Positions 7,511-15,044 of a DNA stretch of 64,000 bases are shown here, in pieces (within the stretch, counting starts at the first letter, position 1; each line of letters starts with the position of its first letter). The stretch comes from Deltaproteobacteria bacterium (lineage in GTDB: Bacteria > Desulfobacterota > Deferrimicrobia > Deferrimicrobiales > Deferrimicrobiaceae): assembly GCA_021815305.1 (NCBI GenBank), contig JAKAHC010000009.1, forward strand, positions 1 through 64,000, given 5' to 3'. A model generated the notes under the pieces. The model was given only the letters and a program-made list of their open reading frames with translations. It was not told the DNA's origin and made no database searches. The position numbers and the translations under genes are program-made.

Positions 7511-7829
7511 AGCGGTTGTGGCCGGCAGCGGAAACGTCTTTCGGGACCTCGGCCTTGCCGATTCGGAAGACAGGAAGCTTCGAGTGCAGCTCGCGGTTCG
7601 CCTGAACGAATTGATCGACGAGTATCGTCTCAGCCAGGCGGCGGTCGCGAAGCGATTTTGTATTCCGCAACCGCACGTCTCCGATCTCAGGAACTACAAG
7701 CTGAGTCGTTTCTCGTCCGAGCGGCTCGTCCGGTTCATCACCTTGCTTGACCGGGACATCGACATCGTAATCCGCCCTCGGGACTCGGCGCACAAGATCG
7801 GGCACGTGGCGGTGCTGTTCGCCGTGTGA
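7491..7829 (+). CDS. XRE-family antitoxin (HigA-like)
   Basis: A 112-residue helix-turn-helix protein. The HTH spans about residues 45-75 (YRLSQAAVAKRFCIPQPHVSDL), followed by a family-typical tail KLSRFSSERLVRFITLLDRD. HigA-type antitoxins neutralise HigB and repress the operon. The palindrome over the promoter at 7103-7118 is the likely operator. The gene overlaps the toxin by 20 bp and ends 60 bp before the second att-like repeat, so this TA pair sits at the right edge of the integrative module. Confidence 0.82.
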   Translation: MARIKREAVVAGSGNVFRDLGLADSEDRKLRVQLAVRLNELIDEYRLSQAAVAKRFCIPQPHVSDLRNYKLSRFSSERLVRFITLLDRDIDIVIRPRDSAHKIGHVAVLFAV

Positions 7830-7972
7830 GCAAACGCGACTCGAGTGGCTCGTTTGTGGCTGAAATCTACGGAAGCCTGCGGAAAGCTCCCTAAATCTAC
7901 GGAAAGTGTCATTTTGGCTTGGCTGTAACTATTGAATAAGACAAGGCGATTTTAGCGTTATTGCAGGCGCGA

Positions 7973-8030
7973 GCGGCTTGAGGGGGTGGTGGGGAAACCC
8001 GTGCGGGTTCAAATCCCGCCTTCGGCACCA
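7973..8030 (+). pseudogene. tRNA-Leu(GAG)-like 3' fragment, second copy
   Basis: Identical to 3171-3228: TTGAGG anticodon-loop sequence, variable arm, intact T arm and acceptor 3' strand with CCA, but no 5' half. It can act as an attachment site but not as a tRNA. Confidence 0.65.
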
Positions 8031-8041
8031 TCGCAATAAAC

Positions 8042-8077
8042 AAAGGGAATCCGGATCTATGCCGGTTTCCCTTTTTT
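8042..8077 (+). terminator. Rho-independent terminator (copy 2)
   Basis: Same stem-loop and T run as at 3240-3275, carried within the duplicated att-like repeat. It would also insulate the Phd/PIN module from the HigBA operon upstream. Confidence 0.75.
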
Positions 8078-8304
8078 CGTCATGTGGAAGTTTTGTGGAA
8101 GTCAGGTTCGAGTGAAGCGATATATGGCCGCGGACCCACACCCTCGGGCACGATTTCGACCTCCGACTCTGCCGTAGCGTCGACGTCCGACAGCTGAATC
8201 TTCCTAACCACCTCCGGTCTTCTGCGTCCCACAAACGCGTGTTGCCTTTCCGTTTAGATCATGGGAATATGGACTATGAATGTGTCCACAATGGAGGGAA
8301 CAAC

Positions 8305-8556
8305 ATGCCGAGATCCGCGAGCCTGAAGTTCGTCGGGGTGAGGGAGTTCAAAGAGAAATTGACCGGTCTGCTCGGGAAGAAGGAGGAGGTGGTCGTCACG
8401 CGGCACGGCAAACCGATCGCCAGGGTCGTGCCGGTCACGAAGGGTTCCCCCGAGGACCTGCTTCTGGAAATCGGCATGGTCCTCAAAGAGGCGGGTGTCT
8501 CGAAGGAGGAGGCGTTGCGGGCGCTCCATGCGGCCCAAAAGGCCGTCCATGGTTAG
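8305..8556 (+). CDS. Phd/YefM-type antitoxin
   Basis: An 83-residue antitoxin. The N-terminal Phd/YefM fold is seen in VGVREFKEKLTGLL followed by EEVVVTRHGKPIARVVPV, the usual strand pair. The C-terminal helix KEEALRALHAAQKAVHG would bind the toxin. The start is set by the ribosome site ggaggg at 8293-8298, and the stop overlaps the PIN gene. It should form a repressing complex with the downstream toxin. Its 3' half is duplicated at 13815-13936 in a dead copy. Confidence 0.8.
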   Translation: MPRSASLKFVGVREFKEKLTGLLGKKEEVVVTRHGKPIARVVPVTKGSPEDLLLEIGMVLKEAGVSKEEALRALHAAQKAVHG

Positions 8557-8980
8557 GACCGTCATCGACGCCAACGTCCTGGTCTCGGCGGCCTTCGGCG
8601 GAACACCTCTTGACGCCGTGGGAAAGGCATTCTCGATTGGAGAGGTTTATCTTTCCCCGGCCATAGTGGCCGAGATCGGGGGGACGATCGAGCGTTTGGC
8701 GCCCAAGCTGGGGGATGAAAAGACGAAGACCCTGTCGGCTCTGTGGAAGCGCTTTCAATCTCTCTGTCACCTGGCTGAACCGGAAAGGGATGTCGCGATC
8801 TGCCGGGATCCCAAGGATGACGCCTACCTTTCACTCTGCGTGTCTGCCAGGGCCCACTTTCTGATCACTGGCGACAAGGACCTTCTCGCGGTTGCACCGG
8901 CACGAGCGCCCGAGTTGCCAAAGGGCCTGAAGATCCTGACACCCCGAGAGTTCATGGAGACCGATGTCGGCGAGAGCTGA
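8549..8980 (+). CDS. PIN-domain toxin (VapC-like)
   Basis: A 143-residue PIN-domain RNase. The start MVRTVIDANVLVSA places the first catalytic Asp at residue 7. Further acidic residues are in the EIGGTIERL region, in CRDPKDDAYLSL and in LITGDKDLL. The start codon lies inside the antitoxin reading frame (8-bp overlap), so translation is coupled. Pairing a Phd-type antitoxin with a PIN toxin is a known mix. A truncated duplicate of its first 48 codons is found at 13929. Confidence 0.82.
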   Translation: MVRTVIDANVLVSAAFGGTPLDAVGKAFSIGEVYLSPAIVAEIGGTIERLAPKLGDEKTKTLSALWKRFQSLCHLAEPERDVAICRDPKDDAYLSLCVSARAHFLITGDKDLLAVAPARAPELPKGLKILTPREFMETDVGES

Positions 8981-9066
8981 GGTCGCGACCAGGCGCGTTC
9001 GATGAGGGTTGCTAGAGGTCCAAGGTGCGCGCGAAGCCGGCACGTGCCGGGTAGGAGGACAACCAG

Positions 9067-10095
9067 ATGGCCGGCGAGATACGCGAGAATTTCAACGGCT
9101 ACGTTTTCCAGGATGGGCGTTGTGTGTCCATCGAAGATGTGGACACGATTTGCGAGGAAATCGTCTCGAAAGTGGGGGAGCGGGGAAAGATATGCGGGAT
9201 ACTGCGCGGCCTGGTCGACGAGTGTCTGAATGCGGGGCTGCTGAAGGCGGCGCTTGCCTACCTTGAGAAAGAGACCTCGATCACAGACGATCCGCAGGGG
9301 TTGGCTAAGATACACCTGACCGCCGGGACGGTGTTCGAGAGGATGGGGGATCATGATTCTGCGGTCCAGCGGTACAAGGCAGGGTTGGCGTTGCCCAAAG
9401 GAGATGACCACACCTGGTATTTCCTCCACAATAACCTCGGGTACTGTCTGAACATCCTTGGGCTGTTCGACGAGGCGGAGAAATACTGCCGGGCCGCCAT
9501 CGAGATCGATGAGCGGCGATACACCTACGATCCCACGACCGGCGTCCGGGTCGCGGCGGACAACGGGTACGTCCTCACCTATCGCTCCGGCGTCGGGAAT
9601 CTCGTCAAGACGGACGCTTCCGGGAATGTCCAGTGGCAGCGGACCTTCAGCGGAGGAGGGAGCACGGATTCCTACTCGGTGGACCTGACCTCCGACGGGG
9701 GGTACATCCTCGCCGGGGGACGTTCCTCGAACGGCGGGGATCTCTGGCTTGCGAAGACCGATTCGTCCGGGAACCTCCTGTGGGAAAAGATGTTTGGCGG
9801 CACAGGCTTCGAAGTCGGCCGTTCCGTTCGGCAGACCTCGGACAACGGCTTCGTCGTCGCGGGATACTCCAATTCCGGCGGCAGCGGAGGGGAGGATATC
9901 TATCTCGTCCGGACAGACGCCTCCGGGATGCTCCTCTGGGAGAAATGGTTCGGCGGCACGGGCGAGGATCGGGGGTACGGGGTCATGCCAACTGCGGACG
10001 GCGGCTTTGCCGTGGCAGGGAGATGGACGCCGGTCGGAAGCACGAGTTTCCGTCCGGTGATCCTTAAGACCGATTCATATGGAAACATTCCATAA
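9067..10095 (+). CDS. Chimeric protein: TPR domain joined to beta-propeller-like repeats
   Basis: A 342-residue protein made of two unrelated parts. Residues 1 to about 150 look cytoplasmic and contain tetratricopeptide-type helices (GTVFERMGDHDSAVQRYKAG and NNLGYCLNILGLFDEAEKYC). From about residue 152 (nucleotide 9520) it changes to tandem repeats of 45-50 residues with GGYILAG / GGFAVAG and KTDSSGNLLWEKMFGG. These are typical of secreted bacterial propeller-like proteins. No signal peptide precedes either part. The junction lies in an island with other chimeric genes, so a recombination product is likely. The start follows ggaggacaacc. Function unknown, possibly none. Confidence 0.6.
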   Translation: MAGEIRENFNGYVFQDGRCVSIEDVDTICEEIVSKVGERGKICGILRGLVDECLNAGLLKAALAYLEKETSITDDPQGLAKIHLTAGTVFERMGDHDSAVQRYKAGLALPKGDDHTWYFLHNNLGYCLNILGLFDEAEKYCRAAIEIDERRYTYDPTTGVRVAADNGYVLTYRSGVGNLVKTDASGNVQWQRTFSGGGSTDSYSVDLTSDGGYILAGGRSSNGGDLWLAKTDSSGNLLWEKMFGGTGFEVGRSVRQTSDNGFVVAGYSNSGGSGGEDIYLVRTDASGMLLWEKWFGGTGEDRGYGVMPTADGGFAVAGRWTPVGSTSFRPVILKTDSYGNIP

Positions 10096-10161
10096 CCTCT
10101 AGCCCGTGCCGCAGAGGCCGGAGCCATGGATGGGCGGAGGCTCAGGCGGGCGAGTCCCCCC

Positions 10162-10256
10162 CCTTCGGCACCATCGCAATAACCAAAGGGAATCCGCAGA
10201 GGCGCCGGGTTCCCTTTTTCCGTCATGTGGAAGTTTTGTGGAAGTCAGGATCGAGC
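10162..10256. repeat. att-like repeat, degenerate copy 3
   Basis: The sequence ccttcggcaccatcgcaata followed by a terminator (10185-10219, ttccc and T run) and tgtggaagttttgtggaagt matches copies 1 and 2. The terminator stem has diverged (cgcagaggcgccggg), and the tRNA T arm before it is shortened and decayed. After it, caggatcgagcg is shared with copy 1 only. This suggests an older integration at the same site. Confidence 0.65.
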
Positions 10257-10392
10257 GAGCAACAAACCCCCTCTTGCGCGACGTCCCGGACCGGATCGCG
10301 GCCGTCAGGACTGTCGTAGCGACCCCGTCCGACGGCGCAACACAACCCGCCGGTCTCCTCAGTTCCCGTTCGACATGCCCGTTCCGATGTTG

Positions 10393-10404
10393 TAACATAT
10401 GTTA
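10393..10404. promoter_or_regulatory. Palindromic operator before the AbrB/Doc pair
   Basis: A perfect 12-bp palindrome, taacatatgtta, lies 22 bp upstream of the AbrB-type antitoxin start. Position and symmetry fit autoregulation by the antitoxin-toxin complex. No clear -35 element was identified. Confidence 0.4.
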
Positions 10405-10426
10405 TTACGTCTTGCGGGAGGCGCTC

Positions 10427-10651
10427 ATGTTCAAGGTGAAGGTGAGGAGAGTCGGCAACTCGCTTGGGGCCATACTTCCCAGCGAGGTAGCGGCTCGCTT
10501 GCACGTCAAAGAAGGTGACAGTCTTTCCGTGACCGAGACCCCCGACGGCGTCCAACTATCCCCGTACGACCCCGACTTCGACGCGGCAATGGAGGCGTTC
10601 GAACGGGGCAGGACGCGATTCCGCAATACGCTGCGCCGGCTGGCGAAGTGA
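10427..10651 (+). CDS. AbrB/MazE-type antitoxin
   Basis: A 74-residue swapped-hairpin AbrB (SpoVT/MazE) protein. The signature VKVRRVGNSLGAILPSEVAARL is followed by EGDSLSVTETPDGVQL. The C-terminal part (PDFDAAMEAFERGRTRFRNTL) is the toxin-binding tail. Its start follows cgggaggcgctc, a good ribosome site. It overlaps the Doc gene by 4 bp. The pair combines an AbrB antitoxin with a Doc toxin in place of the Phd antitoxin of the classical P1 system. Confidence 0.82.
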   Translation: MFKVKVRRVGNSLGAILPSEVAARLHVKEGDSLSVTETPDGVQLSPYDPDFDAAMEAFERGRTRFRNTLRRLAK

Positions 10652-11052
10652 AGCGCCGCGTCCGCTGGGTACCGGAATCGGCCGTACGGGCGATGCACGC
10701 GGAACTTATCGCGGAGCATGGAGGGAGAGCGGGAATACGAGACGCCGGTCTGCTTTCGTCGGCCCTTGCGCGTCCACGGAACCGACGGGCCTACGGAACC
10801 TCCCCGTCGCGATTCGACCTCGCTGCCGTCTACGGCGTTGCGATCGTCAAGAACCATCCATTTATCGACGGCAACAAGAGAGTGGCCCTGATGGTCATGT
10901 ACGTATTCCTGGAGATCAATGGATATCGCCTGGACGCGCCGGAAGTGGACGCGGTGGACTTGATGCTGCGCCTTGCCGCGGGAGAACCGGATGAGAGGAA
11001 ACTCTCGGGATGGCTTAAGGCGAATTCCACCTCTTTCCGCGGGCAGGATTAG
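10648..11052 (+). CDS. doc: Doc toxin (Fic fold)
   Basis: A 134-residue death-on-curing protein. The Fic-type motif HPFIDGNKR is at residues 70-78, the form used by Doc kinases that phosphorylate elongation factor Tu. The preceding helix region contains the Doc-typical GGRAGIRDAGLLSSALARP. It starts with GTG overlapping the antitoxin stop. All catalytic motif residues are intact, so the toxin is probably active when freed from its partner. Confidence 0.85.
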   Translation: MKRRVRWVPESAVRAMHAELIAEHGGRAGIRDAGLLSSALARPRNRRAYGTSPSRFDLAAVYGVAIVKNHPFIDGNKRVALMVMYVFLEINGYRLDAPEVDAVDLMLRLAAGEPDERKLSGWLKANSTSFRGQD

Positions 11053-11115
11053 GGATCGGTACAGGGGACTAGTTGGCGTGATGCGTCCCGTGCCCTCGAT
11101 CGACTTCCCTCTCTC

Positions 11116-11143
11116 GCAACTTTGTATCTGCAACTTTGTATCT
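11116..11143. repeat. 14-bp tandem duplication
   Basis: The unit gcaactttgtatct occurs twice without spacing in the gap after doc. It may be a slippage product or part of a lost site. No gene is seen between 11053 and 11265. Confidence 0.6.
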
Positions 11144-11265
11144 TGACCCTCTCATGACTCGACGATAAACTTCACGCCACCACCGGAATATTACTTCTCG
11201 ATTGCCTTCAGAACATGACATGTGTTGGTAGATATCGCTTTCATCAAAATCAAGGGGGGAGTGCG

Positions 11266-13548
11266 ATGACCCGGTTCGGCGCGTTCCGAGGTGTTTCCCG
11301 TTTCACGCCTGTCTTCCTGCTCGTTGTCCTGCTGATCCCCGCGTACGCGACGGCTCACACGGCCATCCCGTACGACCTCCCGCCTCCCGGGAAATCGGTC
11401 GCGCAAGGTGAGTACATCGTTTCCGTCTGGAAGGATCACGGATGGGTGGAGGCCGGACGTCTTCCCTTCGATCCGTGGTACCGGACTCGGGAACTCGACC
11501 TTGCAGCCTTCTCGCCTTTGGGAACTCCGGCGCAAATCCGGATAGAGCAGCGGGGGGGAGGCGCCGCCCACGTCGACGCGATCATCCTCGGGGGTGTTGC
11601 GCCGTCCAAGGTGACCGGCAGCAATGAACCGTTGGCCTTGCGCAAGTTGTCCCGGCAGGATTTCGACGTCGCCGACGCGTTCGGGAAAACCCTCGAGGTG
11701 TCGTTCCCCGCGGGCAAGTCCAGGCGCCTGTCGATCACCGCGCGGATCGTGGGAACCGAGGTCAGCAAGACCCCCTTCCAGTTTCCCTTGAAGAACATGT
11801 ACAAGCCGATGACCGCGGATTCGGCTTTTTATCCGTACCGACTGAAACCGACCGGTCCGGGACGTCTTGCGGCCGGCCGCGCGCTGTTGCGGCGCGTCCC
11901 ATTTTTCAAGGAGTTCTGCCGGTCGGGCTCCGGACACCCTTCCGGGTACGCCTACGGCTGGGTGGAGAACGACCGTGACGACCTGTACGTACGGATCGAC
12001 TTCAGCGGCGACAACACGCGGGACGGAGACGCCGATTACACCAAGGTCTACGTGAAGACCGGTTCGGGCGTCCGGGAATTCAAGCAGTCCGAGGGTTCCA
12101 CGCGGTGGGGGGTCCCTTCGTTCACGTACACCGACAAGGTACCGTACCAGCACAAGGTCTATGACTTCACGATCCCGCTGAAGGAGATCGGCCTGGCGAC
12201 GGCCGAGGGGCCGGGCTCCACCCTCCTGCTGGCCTTCGCGGCTTACGGAACATTGGCCCCGGGCCTTGGCGTCGTCTCCACCACCCCCGACAATAACGCC
12301 GTCGGCGTCCCGGTCGACAACGCGATCACCGTCGTCTTCGACCGGGCGATCGACAACACCACGGTGGACAACTCCACCTTCATCGTTCAGACCGGCGGCA
12401 CCGGCGTGCCGGGAACCTTTTCCTTCCCGGCGGCTAATTCGGTGGCGTTCACCCCGTCGTCGCCGCTGGCAGACGGAACGGCGTACACGGTCACACTCCC
12501 GGGCATCACGGGAATCCAGGCGGACCCAGGTCTGGGCGGTGGCGGGCTTGCCGCCGACTACGTGTTCAGCTTCACGACGGCCGGGTCGTCCGTGCACCTG
12601 TTCTTCTTCAAGGAAGCCGGCGGGTGCGCCGTGGCCGGATCCGGCGGAACGCTCGGAGACGGGATCGGGACGGTCGCCGCACTGTTGGTCCCCGGAATCG
12701 GCCTCGCGGTGCGCCGCCGCTTCCGGCGCCGTGCGAAGGGCGCGGAAAAACGGCGCGACGACCGGAAGACGTCCCGGACGCATTCGATACTCTTCATCCT
12801 GTTCCTCGCCGTCCCGCTTCTGGCCGCAGGAAGCCGGATAGCCCAGGCCGGACCGTTCGAAGCGCCGGCTCCCGCCGTCAAGGCGGGCGGGTTCTCCCTG
12901 GGGGTCGGCTACTTCCACGACGAGACCAAGTGGAAGCCCGACACCGGAAGCGCCACGACCGGCACCGGCGTCAACGTGATCTGGGCGACGGGGAAGGTCA
13001 AGCAGGACAGTCTCTTCCTCAAGGCCGCATACGGCGTCGCGGGGAAGTGGGAAGTCGACGTCCGGGCGGGTGCGGCGAACCGGCGGGCGCCCGAGGACTT
13101 CAAGGATCGCTATAATTTCTTCGGCGGAGTGGCGGTGCGCGGCCTGCTCTACGACACTCCGTCGCTCGGTATCGGCCCGGTTTTCCAGGCGAACTACTAC
13201 ACGAAATCCACGGATTCGGTCCGGTTCGTGGACGCCGGAACGACATGGTCCGGGACGGTCACGATCGAGAACCAATGGGATGCGAGCCTGGGGGTCGCCG
13301 CCCAGACCACCCTCGGGAAATTCCTCCTGTACGCCGGCCCGTCGCTGACCATCAGCCGTGCCGACGTCAAGCACAATCTTTCGGGAGGGGGTCAAAGCAT
13401 CGACGTTTCCAACAAGTACAAGGAAAAAAGCGAGTTCGGCGGATTCGCCGGTCTGAGGGTCCCCCTCGTCGACCGGCTTTCCCTGGAGGTCGAAGGTCAG
13501 TTCCGCGACGAGTTCTCGGCCGGCGGTTCCCTGTCGTACGCGTTCTGA
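11266..13548 (+). CDS. Fused surface protein: Ig-like/CTERM-type protein plus outer-membrane beta-barrel
   Basis: A 760-residue frame that looks like two genes joined without a stop. Part 1 has a signal peptide (VFLLVVLLIPAYATA) and a beta-rich region. An SbsA/Big_5-like Ig domain follows at about 340-440 (VSTTPDNNAVGVPVDNAITV), then a CTERM-like tail: AGGCAVAGSGG, a hydrophobic helix (VAALLVPGIGLAV) and the Arg cluster RRRFRRR near 490. Such tails normally end a protein. Part 2 follows at once with a second signal-like segment (SILFILFLAVPLLAAGSRIA, about 506-525) and a C-terminal barrel with alternating strands ending in the aromatic SLSYAF, typical of outer-membrane insertion. Start ATG with ribosome site caagggggga. 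Confidence 0.65.
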   Translation: MTRFGAFRGVSRFTPVFLLVVLLIPAYATAHTAIPYDLPPPGKSVAQGEYIVSVWKDHGWVEAGRLPFDPWYRTRELDLAAFSPLGTPAQIRIEQRGGGAAHVDAIILGGVAPSKVTGSNEPLALRKLSRQDFDVADAFGKTLEVSFPAGKSRRLSITARIVGTEVSKTPFQFPLKNMYKPMTADSAFYPYRLKPTGPGRLAAGRALLRRVPFFKEFCRSGSGHPSGYAYGWVENDRDDLYVRIDFSGDNTRDGDADYTKVYVKTGSGVREFKQSEGSTRWGVPSFTYTDKVPYQHKVYDFTIPLKEIGLATAEGPGSTLLLAFAAYGTLAPGLGVVSTTPDNNAVGVPVDNAITVVFDRAIDNTTVDNSTFIVQTGGTGVPGTFSFPAANSVAFTPSSPLADGTAYTVTLPGITGIQADPGLGGGGLAADYVFSFTTAGSSVHLFFFKEAGGCAVAGSGGTLGDGIGTVAALLVPGIGLAVRRRFRRRAKGAEKRRDDRKTSRTHSILFILFLAVPLLAAGSRIAQAGPFEAPAPAVKAGGFSLGVGYFHDETKWKPDTGSATTGTGVNVIWATGKVKQDSLFLKAAYGVAGKWEVDVRAGAANRRAPEDFKDRYNFFGGVAVRGLLYDTPSLGIGPVFQANYYTKSTDSVRFVDAGTTWSGTVTIENQWDASLGVAAQTTLGKFLLYAGPSLTISRADVKHNLSGGGQSIDVSNKYKEKSEFGGFAGLRVPLVDRLSLEVEGQFRDEFSAGGSLSYAF

Positions 13549-13814
13549 CGAGTTCGATCGGGTCGTTGGTCGTTCGGCGGGCGGGGATCGATGAGGGTCT
13601 CCGCCCGCTGCCGTTGGTTAGCCGCCCGCCGGATCTATGCCGCCGGAACGAGGGGAGTGTTAACTTGTCCTGCGTCCCAGCCCTTCGGCGATGAGAGACA
13701 CTACCAGGGTATTCAAGCTTACCCCCAGAAACTTCTTCACGTATATCGGCTTGATCGGTTTCCGCGCCGGGACGGTAAGCTTTGCTCCCGATGGGTGCTC
13801 AATCCTCCAGCTTA

Positions 13815-14072
13815 TCACGAAGGGGTCCCCCGAGGACCTGCTCCTGGAAATCGGCATGGTCCTCAAAGGCGCAGGCGTCTCGAAGGAGGAGGCGTTGCGG
13901 GCGCTCCAGGCGGCCCAGAAGGCCGTCCATGGTTAGGACCGTCATCGACGCCAACGTCCTGGTCTCGGCGGCCTTCGGCGGAACACCTCTTGACGCCGTG
14001 GGAAAGGCATTCTCGATTGGAGAGGTTTATCTTTCCCCGGCCATAGTGGCGGAGATCGGGGGGACGATCGAG
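13815..14072 (+). pseudogene. Truncated duplicate of the Phd/PIN TA module
   Basis: Bases 13815-14072 match 8435-8692 at an offset of 5380 bp with few mismatches and no indels. They cover the 3' half of the Phd-type antitoxin and the first 48 codons of the PIN toxin (start at 13929). The toxin is cut after EIGGTIE, before most catalytic residues. The antitoxin C-terminal half is fused in frame to unrelated upstream sequence starting at 13691, which could produce an 81-residue hybrid. If expressed, that hybrid might still bind the intact PIN toxin. Confidence 0.85.
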
Positions 14073-14170
14073 TGCCCGGCGACTGGACGATGTCGATGGC
14101 GTGGATGCGAATGCCCGGACAGACGTGGTCCGGCGCCACGGCGTCGTTCCTTGGCATGTGGGTAGTGGGG

Positions 14171-14489
14171 AAAAGCTTAAGCGCCGTGATCCAGGATGCG
14201 CTCAGGGCGGCGAGGCGGCAACGGCTACGCGATCTCACGCCCTATCATTCAGGAAATCCTCGCGGTGCTGGCATCGAAATTTTCCCGCGACAAAGAAGAA
14301 CTGAGCCGGGTCGCGGTCGTTCTATGAGAATTGGGCCGGATCCTGGCATGTGCCGTCGAGGGAAATGCGGAAGCGATCGTCACGGGCGACAAGGCGATTC
14401 TGGCCGTCGGCGAATTCGAGGGAATCCGGCTGATGTCGCTCGCTGATTACCTGATGAAATCGAAACGTGGTCGAAAGCGTCATGAGTGA
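14171..14489 (+). pseudogene. Decayed duplicate of the RHH/PIN TA module
   Basis: Bases 14171-14230 match 6341-6400 in the RHH antitoxin. The sequence then jumps straight to the middle of the PIN toxin (matching about 6598 on), and a second internal deletion removes about 60 bp near 14320. The end (TGDKAIL, then GIRLMSLADYL) is still recognisable. A TGA interrupts the frame at the second deletion. Both gene products are lost. Confidence 0.8.
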
Positions 14490-14620
14490 CCTAAGGAAAT
14501 ACGTTACCGAGCGGAAGTAGCATGGCCGGGAGTTCGCCGAAGAGTTCGACGAGGGGTTCGCGCATTTCAAATTCAGCGCGACACGTCGAAAGGCGCGCGA
14601 GGCAGAGGGAGAATATGAAT
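14482..14620 (+). pseudogene. XRE-type antitoxin stub with internal stop
   Basis: An ATG overlapping the end of the decayed PIN gene opens MSDLRKYVTERK, then a TAG, and continues HGREFAEEFDEGFAHFKFSA. This is the usual N-terminal helix of HigA-type antitoxins that precedes the HTH. The HTH itself is missing. It is a remnant of a third dead TA locus. Confidence 0.55.
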
Positions 14621-14771
14621 CACCCTTGATGCTGATGGTGGTCGCGTGGTGAAGCACCCGATCCAGTTTCGACGCTGTCGGAGGTAGAGATAGGGATGAC
14701 GAACAAGGGAACGACGAAATATTCGCCATCTAAATATGTTTTGTATATAAAATATAATTGTTGTTTTTAGG

Positions 14772-14790
14772 CAATATGTTGTATATATTG
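14772..14790. promoter_or_regulatory. Inverted repeat over the hipBA promoter
   Basis: The half-sites caatat (14772-14777) and atattg (14785-14790) flank 7 bp in a very AT-rich stretch. A -10-like tatatt at 14784-14789 overlaps the right half-site and puts transcription initiation close to the ATG at 14796. No Shine-Dalgarno is visible, so the message may be leaderless. HipB binding here is inferred. Confidence 0.5.
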
Positions 14791-14795
14791 TACGC

Positions 14796-15041
14796 ATGGA
14801 TGACCTGAAAAGGATCGGCTCACAGGTTCGAGAGGCCAGGAAGGGACTCGGGCTGACGCAGGCGGATCTCGCCAGTGAGCTTGGGATCTCCCGGACAACG
14901 CTCTCCTTGCTTGAGAGCGGCATGATCCAGGAATTGGGCATTCGGAAGGTGATCCGGATTCTCGACCGACTGGGGTTTGAGCTGACAACGAGACCGGCTG
15001 GAGCTCCTCCTACGCTCGAAGAGATTCGGGGGAGCCGTTAA
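14796..15041 (+). CDS. hipB: HipB-type XRE antitoxin
   Basis: An 81-residue helix-turn-helix protein: QVREARKGLGLTQADLASEL, then GISRTTLSLLESG, then a short tail with the strand FELTTRP. Size and position match HipB, which neutralises the HipA kinase and represses the operon. The HipA gene starts 3 bp after its stop. The lower GC of the upstream region is typical of an acquired TA cassette. Confidence 0.85.
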   Translation: MDDLKRIGSQVREARKGLGLTQADLASELGISRTTLSLLESGMIQELGIRKVIRILDRLGFELTTRPAGAPPTLEEIRGSR

Positions 15042-15044
15042 ACG

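Larger units (their letters stand above)
7893..8106. repeat. att-like direct repeat, copy 2 (tRNA-Leu 3' end plus terminator)
   Basis: This is the exact counterpart of 3091-3304 at an offset of 4802 bp. The tRNA-like part through the terminator is identical, and the AT-rich lead-in has several mismatches. It includes the tRNA-Leu-like 3' fragment at 7973-8030 and a terminator at 8042-8077. Directly upstream are two more aaatctacggaa-type repeats (7863 and 7893). Copies 1 and 2 bracket the recombinase module. Confidence 0.8.
13549..14795. other. 1.25-kb graveyard of decayed TA genes
   Basis: No intact gene is seen between the barrel fusion and HipB. The stretch holds a 258-bp duplicate of the Phd/PIN joint, a doubly deleted copy of the RHH/PIN pair and an XRE antitoxin stub, listed separately. 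Bases 14073-14170 between the first two are unassigned. Bases 14621-14740 show no gene. Confidence 0.6.

Noticed and set aside
11191-13395. Long minus-strand frame opposite the surface-protein fusion
   Set aside because: Low-complexity Arg/Gly/Asp composition with no ribosome site, while the plus strand has signal peptides and structured domains.
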